64,000 nucleotides of DNA from Cardinalis cardinalis (Eukaryota; Chordata; Aves; Passeriformes; Cardinalidae), in the NCBI GenBank assembly GCA_014549065.1, contig JACDOX010000018.1, forward strand, positions 2,404,311 through 2,468,310. Direction: 5' to 3'. A model generated the notes under the pieces. That model worked only from the letters and a program-made list of their open reading frames with translations. It was not told the DNA's origin and ran no database searches. Made by a program: the position numbers and the translations under genes. Below are positions 13,077 through 25,467 of the stretch, in pieces. Position 1 is the first letter of the stretch; every line of letters starts with the position of its first letter.

Positions 13077-15175
13077 CTACGCTTTCTACTTCCCAGTCCA
13101 AGGGAATGAGTGGGCTTGTGCAGGTGGCACACTAGAGACTTCCCTCTGGATTTCTGACGAGGTGGCAGTAAAAACTATTAGGCTGCATTCAGGGTTTTGA
13201 CTTTCAAAAGTGTGCAAGTCTGAAGCAGCAGCTGGAGGTGATACACGTAGAATGGCTCGCCAGAGGTTATATTTGCTGAGATTATTGCTGCAGGGAAGGA
13301 GTGAACGAGAAAACAAGAATCTGAGCTAGTGGCAGTTATTTCCATTTGCTCATATCTTTGCTTTGGAGCACAGTGTGGTTTGGAGCATGGACCTGCAAGT
13401 AAATGAGATAAGAGCTACAGAAAAACATTTCCTCTCTTTCAAATNGAAAGAACAGTTATGTCCTGAATAGACAGTAAGTATGAAAAGTTTGCAAGTTCAT
13501 GTCATGAAGGGAGGAAATGACAAATAATTATGGCTCTTACATTGGAGAAATCCTGATTGTTTTTCTTATAGACTGTGGAGAAAGGTACCGAACAAAGATG
13601 AAAAGACTCAGCCATGATGTTTATTGTGGCATGGACAGAAAGCAACCTTCCAGTCTTTTTGTGTAGGAAATTATTTGGATNATGAAGTCCAGCTTAACTG
13701 GACTCCTACCTGAAACCTCTGAGGAAGTNATGTATTATGGTAACTTTGTGTTAAAAATCTCATGCTCTTTCTTCTAGAAGTGATCTGAATGTTACTGGTG
13801 TGGAGGAAAGATAAAGGAGCCTGTGGCTCATCTGTCTCCCATCAGGGCTCAAGAAAATAATTATAATTTGAAGGCTGAGAGGGCCTAAATTAGGAAAGGT
13901 TGAAAAAGCCTACATAAGGTCCTTTTCAAATGGAAGCCTGCCACATGTACCATCTCAGAGCAAGCCTCGTACAACAGTTAAACAAGAGGCTGTTCAGCTT
14001 TGCATTTGACCTGTGGGGTTTAATGCAACAGGAATGTGGAATGTGTTTACAAGGTAGCAGTTATTGCTGAAATATGTGAATGCTGTTGCCTGGGGAAATT
14101 TCAGAGGATTGTGACTGTGCTGACAGTGGCTGTACTTCTTGGACGGACTGTGTGGATGCTGGGGAGGAAACTGCCCNAGAGTCTGCAATCTACAGAGAGA
14201 ATGCAGGGCATGATGCTCCNCTTCCCCACCTTCAGCTGGATCTCACTGCATTCTTGCCGCTCCTCTGTGCTAGGATGACCCAGGAGTGTGCCCTGGTCCT
14301 TGTGCTGGAGACATGGCTTCTTGTTATCCCTGCATCCGAGGGGACTCCAGGTTAGCANGCGCCTGCAGCCGGTTCAGCAGAGTGGGCTGGGCTGGAATGA
14401 GGTAGAGCTGGGGATTGAGAGCCCCTGATGGCACCTTTCATGAGCAGGTCCTGGAAATCAGCCTGCTTATGGTCTGCCTAGTCTCAGCTGGTAGGCTGGT
14501 GTATCTCTGCCTGGAAGAACTCAGGCTTCTCCTAGAAATATCTGTTTCGTTCTCTTTGCATTTTCCAACTTCCTCTTTTTTTCCTCTCTGTTTTAAATGT
14601 CCAACATTAAGACTATTTTGCACATGGTTCATAGATGATGTCAATAATTATTTCATCCTTCCAGCACAGGAATTCCCGAGGAAGCTGGTAAAGCCCAGCT
14701 TAGCGTCTTTATTTCATTCACTTTCCTTCTTACTTAAGTTTGTCTAATTTTCATTGTACTAATGGCAAAATATTTGGAAGTAGGCATAGGATATAGCTAT
14801 ATTCTGTATTCAGTTGAACCCAACATTTTAAAAGATTTGTCATTNGCTTTTAAAGAAATTTCATAAAATTGTTGAAATTACGCTGTTGACTATACCACAC
14901 ATTATGGAGCTGTGAAATTTGGGCCAAATTCAGCTCTAGATGTTGTCTGGCTAACTTGACCCACTGAGTCTCCTTCAGAATAGCAGATAAAGCTGAACAA
15001 GGATCTCATTCCAGGTACTGCTAAACACTTTCTGCATCTTAAACTCCCATTAACCTCTGCACTGTACAAGAACACCCTTACATTAGGCTAATTGATGGGG
15101 CAGCAGGTGTCAGTGAGCCATGCTTCAGGGCTTGCTGTGCTTACAGGGGAGACTTACTCTTCCTTCACCACAAAG

Positions 15176-15200
15176 NGTGTGTGTGTGTGTGTGTGTGTGC
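15176..15200. repeat. (GT)n microsatellite
   Basis: About 12 GT units, preceded by one ambiguous base. Confidence 0.9.
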
Positions 15201-18200
15201 AGGTGAATAGACAATTTATTGTATTCATGGTTCCAAAAAAATAAGGAAGGATCAATGAAAGCCCTGTTATATTTCCATGAATTTAAAGGTGCTGAGACCT
15301 TATAACACTGTTGATATTTCTACTCATTCTGAATACCAAAAGACCTGGTATAATTATTTTTGTGAAATAGCTTCAGGAATGTTCCCAGTGCTGAGTTCAA
15401 CAGTAATTGCAATTGCAATATGTAGAATCAAATGTAATTTTGTTCTAACAAAAGAAAGGCCTTTTACTTTATTTTCTCTTTTGCTTTTCAAGGAAAGGCG
15501 AAGTGAATTTTTAATACTTCACTGACACTTGACTCTGAGTGATGTTAGCCTACTACTGTAAAAAAGTATGACCTTCTTCAGAACATTATTAGCAAAATAT
15601 TCTATGTGAACACTCAGTATTATTTAAGTTAAAAATATAGATTGTGCTTCTATCAGTAAAAATGGCTGGTTCAGACCTAAAAGTCTGGTAGCATACTGAG
15701 CTGTTTGTGCTCATAAATATAGCAGAGGATCTCTGGTAGGCAGCTAGCTAGGGGAGATCTGGTGTCTTTGTATAAAACAGCTCTTGCCTTTATTATCCCT
15801 AAATGCTGAGGAAGAAGGAGAGCCAATGTGGCTTTTTCACTTTAGCAGTTCTATTTATAATCATGCCTTCCATGTTGGTGGAATAAATCTTCTGGCCCCT
15901 CTATTAAATCACAAAAAGTAAAAGACTGAAAACAAGAAAGAAGGATTACTGCATAGGAATAAGACATTTCACATGAGTTTGCTTTATTCTTTTGCCCATG
16001 CAGACTCCTCCCCCCACCCCCCTTCCTGTAATTCTTTTATATGGTTGTTTGCTTTGCTTTGGTTTTGGTTTGTTGGGGTTTTTGGTTTGTTTTAAGAAAG
16101 CATGCAAGTCAAACTAAGGCTTTTCTCGTGAGCAAGTGTGGCCTTTGTTAAGGTTTATACCCTCAAGTTACTGGGTTCTATCAGGGAAGGAAGTTCCCTT
16201 CACCCTTCTGGAACAGCTAATTCCCTGCACTATTCAGGACACCAGACTGGGCAGTCCTAGTAATGCCTTCTGACCTCTTTTTTTGTGTGTTCTGTAGCAA
16301 TGCACTGTTTTAAAAAGTAAAAATCTCATTCCTCACAAATGCTTGGGAGGAAAGTTTATTTTATGAAGTGTTTATCATCTCTCTCAGAAATGCTGAGAGA
16401 AGGAAGGACTATTAATTCTTGCGGGGAAAAAAGAGATAGAAAATGAAAGTTTTTACCTCTCCCTCCCATCTCTTGGAAATGCACTGTGCTTGTAATAGAG
16501 AAAGGAATGTGCTCTTGGCNGGGGCATGGCAGAAGGGCTGATGAGGGTCCGATGAGAATCTGCACAGCCTTTGGNATAGCAGGAGCAGATGCATCAGAGG
16601 GTAATTTGGGCTGGTTAGGCAAAGGAAAATACACACTGCCCAACAGCAGTGGAAGACTGAAAACAACTGAATGCCCAGAAAACCCTTCAAGGACTGGGAA
16701 GAGTTCTCTGNTGTAGCCCCTAAAATCTCACCTGTGGTTCATGGCAGGCCTTGCTCTGTTTGCACAAAGGCTCAGGCTTGAAGCCCATGCAGCAAACTCT
16801 GTCCTATCTCCCTTGTCCAGTCTTTCTTTTAGCATGTTTTATTACACGACATCCCTTGATGTCTCTTCTCAGTGATTACAGGAATGTTTACATCGTATGC
16901 AACAGGAATTTGAGTGATAAATGCAAGAACTGCCAAGGCAAGGGCTGATGCAAAGGGGCAGCAGTGTGTCAATAGTTACACATTGCTGCTCCTTGTGGCA
17001 CAGCTTGGTATTCTTCCACCTCCACCTATGCTGAGCAAACTCTGGNGCAAAGAACAGCATTGGAAGAGATACGTGCTGGTGCAACTGACTTTTATTAGTT
17101 ATTTCTGAGAGAAAGGGCAAATCACTCACAGCAANCTCTATTCATTATGACAGTGAGTGGGAGGAGGATTAGAGGATCCTGAACTGGCAGAGGCTTAAAA
17201 GAGAAGGACATTGACTTACGTTCAGGATGTGTGTTGTCACCTGGATGCTGGCCTAGGACTCGTGCAGCCATGGAGAGGATGCTGGCAGCAAAGACACTTG
17301 AGCCAGCCTTGCTCTGAGCACGAGGAGTGGCTCGTAGGCTCCCACCACNCAATGTGCTTGTGCAATATGCAAATTGTCTTTTAACATAAGAGCATGCTGC
17401 AAACATTGCATTAGCTGGAGATAAATGTTAGCCACAAGCAAGGAAACAAAGCCTTTTATTAGCCAATAATGCAGATTAGAAAAGATGGGTAAAGTGTACC
17501 AGCTTCAGTGAGAGACAGATGAAAATGGGTAGCAAACTACCATTTTGGCAGCCAACCATTTGTGCAAATACCACGTTTTGTTGGTGTTCTCATGGACATC
17601 AGTGTAACATGCTAACAGCAAAGAACACAAGAAGAAGTCATAGACTTTGCAAAGCATTACTTTTTGTTTACCGATACACACCATTTGAACAAAATGGAAG
17701 GAAATNATTGTCTGCCCAATTTTGAAAACAAAAGGCAAAGTTGTATACAAAAAATGAAAGGGTGTTTTTTTCCTAGTTTGGCATGAAGTTTATTTTTGAT
17801 ATTTTATTTAGACTTGGTAGTAAAAAACAGTGCAGAAAATATCTTCTTTTCTCAGAAAATGTCTTCTCTGGGTTAAATTATTTTTAATAATTCACGAATG
17901 ATGAGAACACAGCTAGAATATATACTGTGGAGGTGCTGACATGTGGTAGAAAGGCAGAATGACCATTCAGTCCCAGTGCTGGCACACTGGATAAAGCTGC
18001 TAGGATGGCTGTGTGTATGTAAGCATGCACTCAGGTGCATTTATTCCCTTGATTTAAAAATTGGAGGCCAAATAAAAAATGAAAAGTGAAACTCCTTTGG
18101 CCTAATGAGAGGTCTGAAGCAGGAAAANGTATGGCTTTGGAAATGCTGTTGCAGTCATTATGAAATTCTTCTGTCCTTTTCATGAGCTTTTTGGATGTGT

Positions 18201-20581
18201 TTATACAGACTAATTCCCAGGGACCTGCTCCTCACTCATGTGGACACTCCTAATACCTGGGCTCGTATGTGCTGTGCTAGCTCGGGGGAGCACTTCATTA
18301 TGCTTTTTAGACCTCCTCTTGAAGGTGATTCATCTTAGAAAGAAAAGTTCAAGATGATGGCTGCNCTTTGGAAATTATTTTATAATTGGACATACTGTGG
18401 GAGATTTAGTTTTGGCTAGGCTCAAGCCTTGTCGCTTGGGAGCACTGAAAGTTGTTTGAGAGTGTGAAAAGAGGGGACAACGATCTCTGTTAGCAGCAGG
18501 AGGTCCGAGCAGAGAGGTGTGTTGAACAATAGGGTTTCTTGGGCTGTGTGAATACCTGCCTGCTGTCCTACACTTCCTTCTGCCGCACCCTGTGCAATGT
18601 TTTCAGCACAAGGTCTCCCCTGGCTGCAGAGACAAAGCTTTGTGTGGGAGCAGGAGATCACAACATGCTTTTGAACCTGTGCTATGCCAAGCCGTGGCAC
18701 CCTGGGGCAGTGTCCAGGTGGTGCCCTTGCTGATGCACATGCCAGAGAGCTGGAGTGCCTCCAGGATTGTGAAAGCACTGCTGATGTGCCTGGGGTAGCA
18801 GAGGACCATGGCAGGCACTCTGGGCTTCCTCCCTGTGGAAACTGTGACCTGTCCCGTTTCTGCAGTCCAGGTGATAGGAGAAGAGGCTGTGTGGCCTCTG
18901 GATGGTGCCTTCATTTCAGGTCTGAGTCCTCAGAGAGGGGGAGGATGAGAAAAGGCTGCCTCAGCCTTTGCTCCTGGCACTTAGGATGGTTTTGAGTTGG
19001 TTACTTTCTGAGCTAGAGGAGTATCTCGGAGTATTTGGGTTTTCTTTATATCCCCAGAATCCCTGCTCTATTTTCTTCTTTCCCCCCACCCCCCCCGCCC
19101 AAATCTTCAAGGCTGTATAATACCAGTGGGAATGTAAGTGTATACTCTGGTGTTCTGAGAAAAGGGCAGTTCTTAATCTCACATGAAATAATTTCCCCAA
19201 ATTCAGATTTTTTAACTCCTCATGTTTCTACTAGAAAAGGGATATTCTTATACAAAAGAAAAATGAAAGGTGTACATTGCTGTTGGTTTTTGGATACACA
19301 CTTTTGAGTGTACCGGCATTTGGAAGGGATAAAAAGGGAAATAAAAACTTGTTGTGCTGCTATATTCCATCTCTATTTGCTACAGTGGCATAGTCTCAGA
19401 TGTATTTCTTGTATCTCAGCTTATCTAGAAAGGACCTAGGAAGGAAGAAGGAAAGTGAAAAAAGATTCTGCTGGGAAAAGTCCAATATAGCAAAAATAGT
19501 GTTATAAACAGGTAATATTTAGCAGTTTGTCATCAGACATTATATTTGGCTTATAAAAGCTCATAATAAATTGATAAACCAAGTATCTCTAGTATTCCAC
19601 TGTGAAAAGAACCACACATACAATGTGGAAAAAGAAAAAGGAAAAGAGTGTGACTACCAGTGGTGTGGTAAATCTTACCCTTGCTAACAAGGGAGAACCA
19701 ATGCAGGCTACTTCTTTAGGATGAAAATCCTGCTGAGTTTTCAGATCACAGGATGATTTAATTAAGTGATGGACTTCAGTAAATCCTTGGGGAAATTGGA
19801 AATGAGAAAGCTCAGCAGCTGAGCCTCTAGATCCAAGCATAAATGCACAATGAATGGCACCCATTCCAGTGGGTGCCAAATTCAAAGCTGCTGGATTTTG
19901 TGAGTATTTCTCTGCACAGCTCTTAAGCTTGTAGACCATTGTAGATTTTAAACAAAGCTTAAAGGGTGAAAAACCTTGGCTCCAGAGCAAAAACTGCAAT
20001 CTCTGTTTACATCAGGGAAATGACAAACAGTTACAGTNATTTCAAGGGTAAACTCCGGATTTTTTTGTTTCTCCTCTTAAGTATCATGTTTTAATCAAAT
20101 CTTTCCTATGATGAATGCATTAATACTGGAAAGCTTATTGCAGATGTTCAGGAAAAGGCTTGAAAGATTGAAAATCTGCCTAAAGATACCGTTAAAATAC
20201 ACTATACTGAAAGAAAAAGGGAAGATACAGATAGTATGCTTCTCTGAGTTTATATATTTGGGAAAAAAATAGGATTATCTCCTGGTGTTGGAAACCAGTG
20301 TTTTCACCAAAGGAAGCATTTAAAAGAAAACCCAGTTTCCCCCCATGTTAAGAAAAACAACACAGTAAATTTTAAGGTAGAAATGAATGTGATTGTCTAC
20401 AGCTAGGTTTGGTGAGACACTAAGGCAGGCAGTGCTTGGCTTGCAAAGTGTCACAGAGGGATCTCTGGCAGCTGCTGGATGCTCAGCAAGGACCAGTATT
20501 GCTTCACACTGTCTTGGGATACTGCTCCAATGCAAACCATCACTTGGCAAATACTCAAGTAAGTGGCTAAGTGTCAGCTTC

Positions 20582-20617
20582 AGTGTTTGNTCAAAACCAG
20601 GGTTTTGAGCAAACACT
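20582..20617. repeat. Near-perfect 17-bp fold-back repeat
   Basis: The arms are 20582-20598 and 20601-20617, separated by 2 nt. Every readable base pairs, and the N at 20590 would be C. Confidence 0.9.
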
Positions 20618-20960
20618 AAAAATGAATCTGTTGACTTTTGAGCATTTTTCCGAAAACCTGAACACCAATACAGTGCCCAGAAACATTTTGCAAGTCTTGC
20701 AGTCCTCTATGCTGCCTGCTGTTTCCCCCTCACCCCATGCTCTTCTCAGTTAATGAAGCATGTGTCCATTCATCCCTTGATGCAAACAAACAAATCTCCC
20801 TTTGGTAACAGAAGGCACANAACTCTTCCTGCATCCTTGGTATGNGGCGNGTGGCTGCATCTCGCTGCCCTTGTCATGGTGTATATTTGCACAACANAGT
20901 GACTGCTGCAAGGGCTGCTGTCACCTCCTCCTCTGTGTGAGCCACCACTGGCCTGGGACA

Positions 20961-20994
20961 GTTTCTAACCCAACCCTGGGTTTGGGTTAGAAAC
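20961..20994. repeat. 13-bp fold-back repeat
   Basis: gtttctaacccaa at 20961-20973 and its exact reverse complement at 20982-20994, with an 8-nt spacer that is itself partly self-complementary. Confidence 0.9.
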
Positions 20995-23251
20995 TTGTCT
21001 TTTGAACTGAAAACCAAATCCTTATAATGGCATGATGACTTGAGAGGCAGTTTTTACTAAAAGCCTTACAGTCACCCCATTGCAAAGCCAGTACTGCTTA
21101 CCTGACCCAAACTTACAGAATTTATTTACCATCATTTAAAATAACCATTTCTTTGCTGAGGTTAAAGGAGTCTCTGGGCTCCTGCACAGGAGGTTGAGGC
21201 CAGTGGTATTTGTGCCTGGTGTCTCCTGCACTCAAGTGCCTCTGACCCACACCTTGGGCTGTTTTCTACCTCACTCCAAAGTTATCTCACCTGGAANACC
21301 TTCCTCCCTGCACACAGCCCAGGTCTCTTGGGCAGCTCTCCCACAGCAAATCAGCCAGGTTTTTCCCCAAATGACACTGAGTTGTCTAGGGATGACTCTG
21401 GCAGCAGTGGTGGGACCTGGTGTTATGGAAATTACACATGCTAGCACAATAACTGGGTTCAATTAGGTTTCTGCTCAATCAATAAGCTGAAAGACAGATT
21501 CCTCTGTAAAAGTATTTAAAAAGTACTTTTTCTTAATAGCATTACAGCCTGAGTTGGGCATCTCTCAAGAAGATCCTTAAACAAAGAAATCCCTAGATAA
21601 ATCCCAGTACATGGAAAAACAGTATCTTTAAACCAAAATTTGTGTGTTTTGCTGGCAAGTAACAAATAATCTACATATTGGACAAATTTAGAACCCTCAG
21701 GTAATATAATATCGTTCTGATTTTCTCTTTGTCATTCAGACATGTGATCCTTAAAATAGTTGCAGATGTCAGAGGCATCTGGGTCCACAAATACACTTGC
21801 TGCTATTGTTAATTATAATAAATAATAGTAAAATATTATTAAGATTCTAGAGAGTCACTCCCCTTTAGCTCAACAGTACCCATTGCAATCTTTTCTAGTA
21901 ATCATTTTATGTTACTCCGGTCTCTGTCTACATTCCTGTACTTTAGTTCAATTTACTCATCTCCTCACAAGCTCTAATCACACTTTGGAAGTTATCTCTG
22001 TCAATCCCAACCAGGATCAATGTGAGGCCAGACAGCCCAATTTCCCCTTGCCAGTAGGTCAACTCACATGTTTTTTTAAATTGTTTTATCTTGCTCTTGA
22101 GGATAGAACAACTCCTTCAGCAACAGACCAGCATTGGCCCAGGATGCATCATATCCAGAGCAAACAATATAAAATAATAATGCACATTGACTTGCATCTT
22201 CCCTTAACCTAAGAATTTGATTTCCCCACATAACCCAATCCCCAGGATTCCAGGGGTGATGGAATATGAGGACCACATACATATGCACAGGTAGTGGCCA
22301 AGCACTTCCTTCCTTCTCACAAGCCAGGGCTCCAGTCCTGTACTCCTGCAAGAGTCACAGTAGCAGAGGGCTGCCTTCCTCTGGGTAAGACACACATTCT
22401 TAAATAATGTTAGAAAACAGCAGAAACATGGTGGGCCCAAAGAATTGCTGCATGAGGAAAGAAAGGGAGTGAGGATCTTGCTTCAAAGTGCTCAACTGGC
22501 AAGAAGAGAGACCATTCAAAGTTCAATGTCTTTGTGTTTCCTCTAAGTGAGGAGATCTATGCTGCACCCCTGGTCACATATTAGTGTCCCTCAATGTTTG
22601 AAACATCCAGTGGAAACACTCTTTGTGACCTCAGATGTCACAAAATAAATCACACTAATCTTTGCATGCATTATGGTGGAGCTAACTTTTTTTTTAAAAT
22701 TGGTTTTATTCTCTAGAAATTCGGCTGCCAATGTTTGAAACAGGAACATAGTTCTGGTTTGTCAGGAGTATAATATACTATCTGATTGAATTTTGCCAGA
22801 GGGAACATGTTTATACTTGCCTGCATGTTTCCAACAAACATTGTCCCTGTGTGGGAGTTTATCTCCCAGTGGCTTTGCTATTGAGAACTAGTGAAGTATG
22901 GCATACAAACATTTGGATAAAAAATAATATACCCTCACCTGAGTGCAGCTGAATGCAGCAGGCTGATGCCAATGAACCACAGATGGGGATGTGAGTTATG
23001 TCATCCACAATTTATACAGAGACTGTAGAATCNCACTTCTGGATGTGTGTAGCTTATAGATGCTACAGGGCATGCATATAACAGCTGAAGCTTTAAAGAT
23101 ACTGATTTACATTCCTACCATTGCTACTGCAAAGTGACAGCAGGAATCTGAGACACCCTGTTTAACAATTGACTGGGTATGCCGCAGCCCACAATACATA
23201 TTTATCTGTCACCTCCCAGTGGACATTTACTCTAAAAATAAAGGTATCCTC

Positions 23252-23452
23252 GATCACAGAATTGTTTGTGTTGAAATCGACCTTAAAGAACNCCTAGTTC
23301 CAACCTCCCTGCCATGGGCAGGGACACCTTCTACTAGACTGGGTTGCTCAAAGACCCATCCAGCCTGACCTTGAATACTTCCAGGGGTGGGGCATCCACA
23401 GCTTCTCTGGGCAACCTGTTCCAGTCCCTCANCACCCTCATCCATTTGTTTT
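23252..23452 (-). mobile_element. CR1 LINE 3' end, minus strand
   Basis: Reverse-complement CR1: atcacagaattg at the left edge is the inverted tail, then tccaacctccctgccatggg, the gacccatccagcctgacc region and gggcaacctgttccag. Confidence 0.93.
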
Positions 23453-24517
23453 TCTCTAGGGTAAGTGCCTTATTAATTCTCCATACTTCGGGCAGGTGCC
23501 CTTGACCAAAAGTTGCTCACCCTCGTGTTTGTGTTAACTCTGATTTGGTACCTGGTGGGTGGTGGCAGGAGGTGTTTCACACCCAAGCTGTGGGTCTGGC
23601 TGGTGCAGCAGCCCTGGAGCTGCCAACCAGCAGAGGTGCCTTTGCTGTGGCTGTCCTGCAGCCCTGCACTGTGGCCCAGCCCGAGTGGCTGCAGATGGCT
23701 CAGGTGATGTGTTGTTGCATTTTAGATTTGAGTAATAAAGGTTTCATTTCCATTTTCCTAGCTTGTTGGATTTACAAGCCTTATTTCTTAAGTCTCCTGG
23801 TACTTCAGTGGATCAAAACAGCCACAGTCTACTCACCCTCCCATGCAGGATGTGACATGAGCATCTGCCTCTGTTATAGCCCAAAGAGTGACTCTACAGC
23901 ACTTAACTCACTATCCAATCAATGACATCCATGACTTTCTTCTGCCTTGACCATGAAATTATGGCTCTCCAGATGAAGAAAAGAGAGCACAAACAGACTA
24001 CTGCACCAGAAGTATAATTTAAATTGCAAATAGTTGTCTTCCGGCTTTAGATATGTGCAGTTTTGCAATTATTTTTTAGTTTAGGAACCTTAATAAGCAA
24101 AGTAATATTTTGCTTCTGAAAAGTAGAGAAGAGAGAAGAAAATAAACAAATCAATTGTTTTATTTTTACTTGTATTTCTCTGTTACTAATTCTCCCTAAT
24201 TCTGTTATCTATACAAAAAGAAAGGGATGGAAAGAATCTCTACTTTTCCCCAAGTTTCTTTAGAAAGAAGAAAAACCACAATCTGCAGAACGCTTAAAAA
24301 TGGACACAAATAAGGGAAAAATACGTGGGGTTCTCTACTATTGTTACTTGTACACTTGCTCAAGTGCTGTAATTTTGTCATTTTGTCTCTGGACCTGAAT
24401 GGGCTGAGAAACAGAGAATCAAAGAAGCCCACCTCCCCTGGCACATATTTTTAGAAGCATTCAAGAATTCACCAAATTCAGTCTTGAGGCAGGAGGGGCT
24501 GGTTGACTAAACTGTCA
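23453..24517. other. Non-coding between CR1 and solo LTR
   Basis: About 1 kb without recognisable features. The short ORFs around 23513-23925 have no recognisable similarity. Confidence 0.55.
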
Positions 24518-25101
24518 TGTAATAAAGCCTTTATTGGTCTTATTATGAGCAGAGCATTAGCCCAGGAGCTCTTTCTCTGGGGAGAAGGAGTGCCAGGGGC
24601 CAGCTCTCTCAGACCAAGAGGCCTTGGGTCAAGCACCCAGCAAGCAGGGTGATATTCAGCTCTTNNAGTGATTAGGCAGCTCTAATGATTTCAGCTTTGC
24701 TTGCTAGGCAGCTTGCCCTGGGCTTGAGGCTTCAGCAGANGGAGAGAGAGGGAAGAAGCAAAGGCATAAGCAGTTCCATGGAGGAGGCTTTATTCGGGGG
24801 TGCGTGAAGGGTCTTAGCTCAGCTTCTTCCCAGTTAGTAGAGTACAGTATGCTGCTTTTATAGCCTTGGCCAGAATCCAAGCTTGACCAATGGCAAAGGG
24901 TTAGAATGACCATGAGTGACCANTGGTCAGGGGTTAGGTACATACATAACTGACCAATAGTAGGGTTAACACAATTTTTTCCTTATAAGGGTAAAAGATA
25001 TGTTCTGAGTCAGGGGGTCAGGAACTTCTATGCTGCTTGTGTCAGCATTCTATTGTTAAATTCTCCATGGTGCTTTTGGTAAACCTGTGGGGTTTACTAC
25101 A
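24518..25101 (-). mobile_element. Solo endogenous-retrovirus LTR, copy A
   Basis: A 584-bp element, read on the minus strand. It starts TGTAGTAAAC at 25101 and ends GGCTTTATTACA at 24518, so its ends form the imperfect inverted repeat TGTARTAAA. It is flanked by the same 4 bp, GTCA, at 24514-24517 and 25102-25105, a target-site duplication typical of gamma/ERV1-like integration. Internal LTR signals in the minus direction are a TATA box (TATAAAAG, 24855-24862) and a poly(A) hexamer (AATAAA, 24789-24794) about 60 bp later. No gag, pol or env sequence adjoins it, so it is a solo LTR left by recombination. Its edge lies about 290 bp before the acceptor of CRACDL coding exon 1, and it is antisense to the gene. 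It shares long matching segments with the copy at 44741-45246. Confidence 0.85.
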
Positions 25102-25196
25102 GTCATGTACTTTTGTCTTCTGAAAGTGGAAATAGTCTGTGTAATCTATTATACCTCTCTATAGCCTAATAAGTACCATATGGGATATTTTTACAC

Positions 25197-25262
25197 ATTA
25201 TATATATTTATATATAATATANGCACACATATGTTTAGACATGTATGGAGATATATATTATC
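25197..25262. repeat. AT-rich tata microsatellite-like tract
   Basis: Interrupted TA/TATATT repeats just upstream of CRACDL coding exon 1, between the solo LTR and the exon. Confidence 0.7.
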
Positions 25263-25390
25263 TAAGCATACACATAATATTCTATTCTCTATATTTATGT
25301 TTTAGCAACTTGCCTTATGTATGTGTGCACATATACAGTGAAGTTCTGTTATTTTGTTGATACAACTAACAGTTTTTGTTTCTCCTTTAG

Positions 25391-25467
25391 TGATTGCCAT
25401 ATGAGCTCCTCAAGGACAATGGACCCTAAGATGAGAGAGGCTGAAGGAGATGGAGAGGACAATTCAG
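25391..25467 (+). CDS. CRACDL: CRACDL coding exon 1 (start codon exon)
   Basis: The acceptor is ctcctttag ending at 25390 and the donor is gtatca at 25468. The first in-frame ATG is at 25401 and gives MSSSRTMDPKMREA, which parallels the human start (MISTRVMDIKLREA by memory). It codes residues 1-22 plus one base. The context of the first ATG is weak (C at -3, A at +4). A second in-frame ATG at 25419 (Met7) has A at -3 and G at +4, so leaky scanning could give a 940-residue form. The frame is open back to the acceptor, so an upstream exon could in principle extend the protein. The exon mixes about 10 nt of 5' UTR with coding sequence. Confidence 0.88.

Larger units (their letters stand above)
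13077..23251. other. Non-coding: 5' flank or first intron of CRACDL, part 3
   Basis: Contains a (GT)n run and two fold-back repeats, listed separately. The GC-richer patch at 18420-18920 is open in several frames on both strands, but no frame looks like a protein I know. Nothing else is assignable. Confidence 0.55.

Noticed and set aside
19589..19999. A 136-residue minus-strand ORF
   Set aside because: No recognisable family, no splice context and a Phe run from a simple A/T tract. Probably chance.
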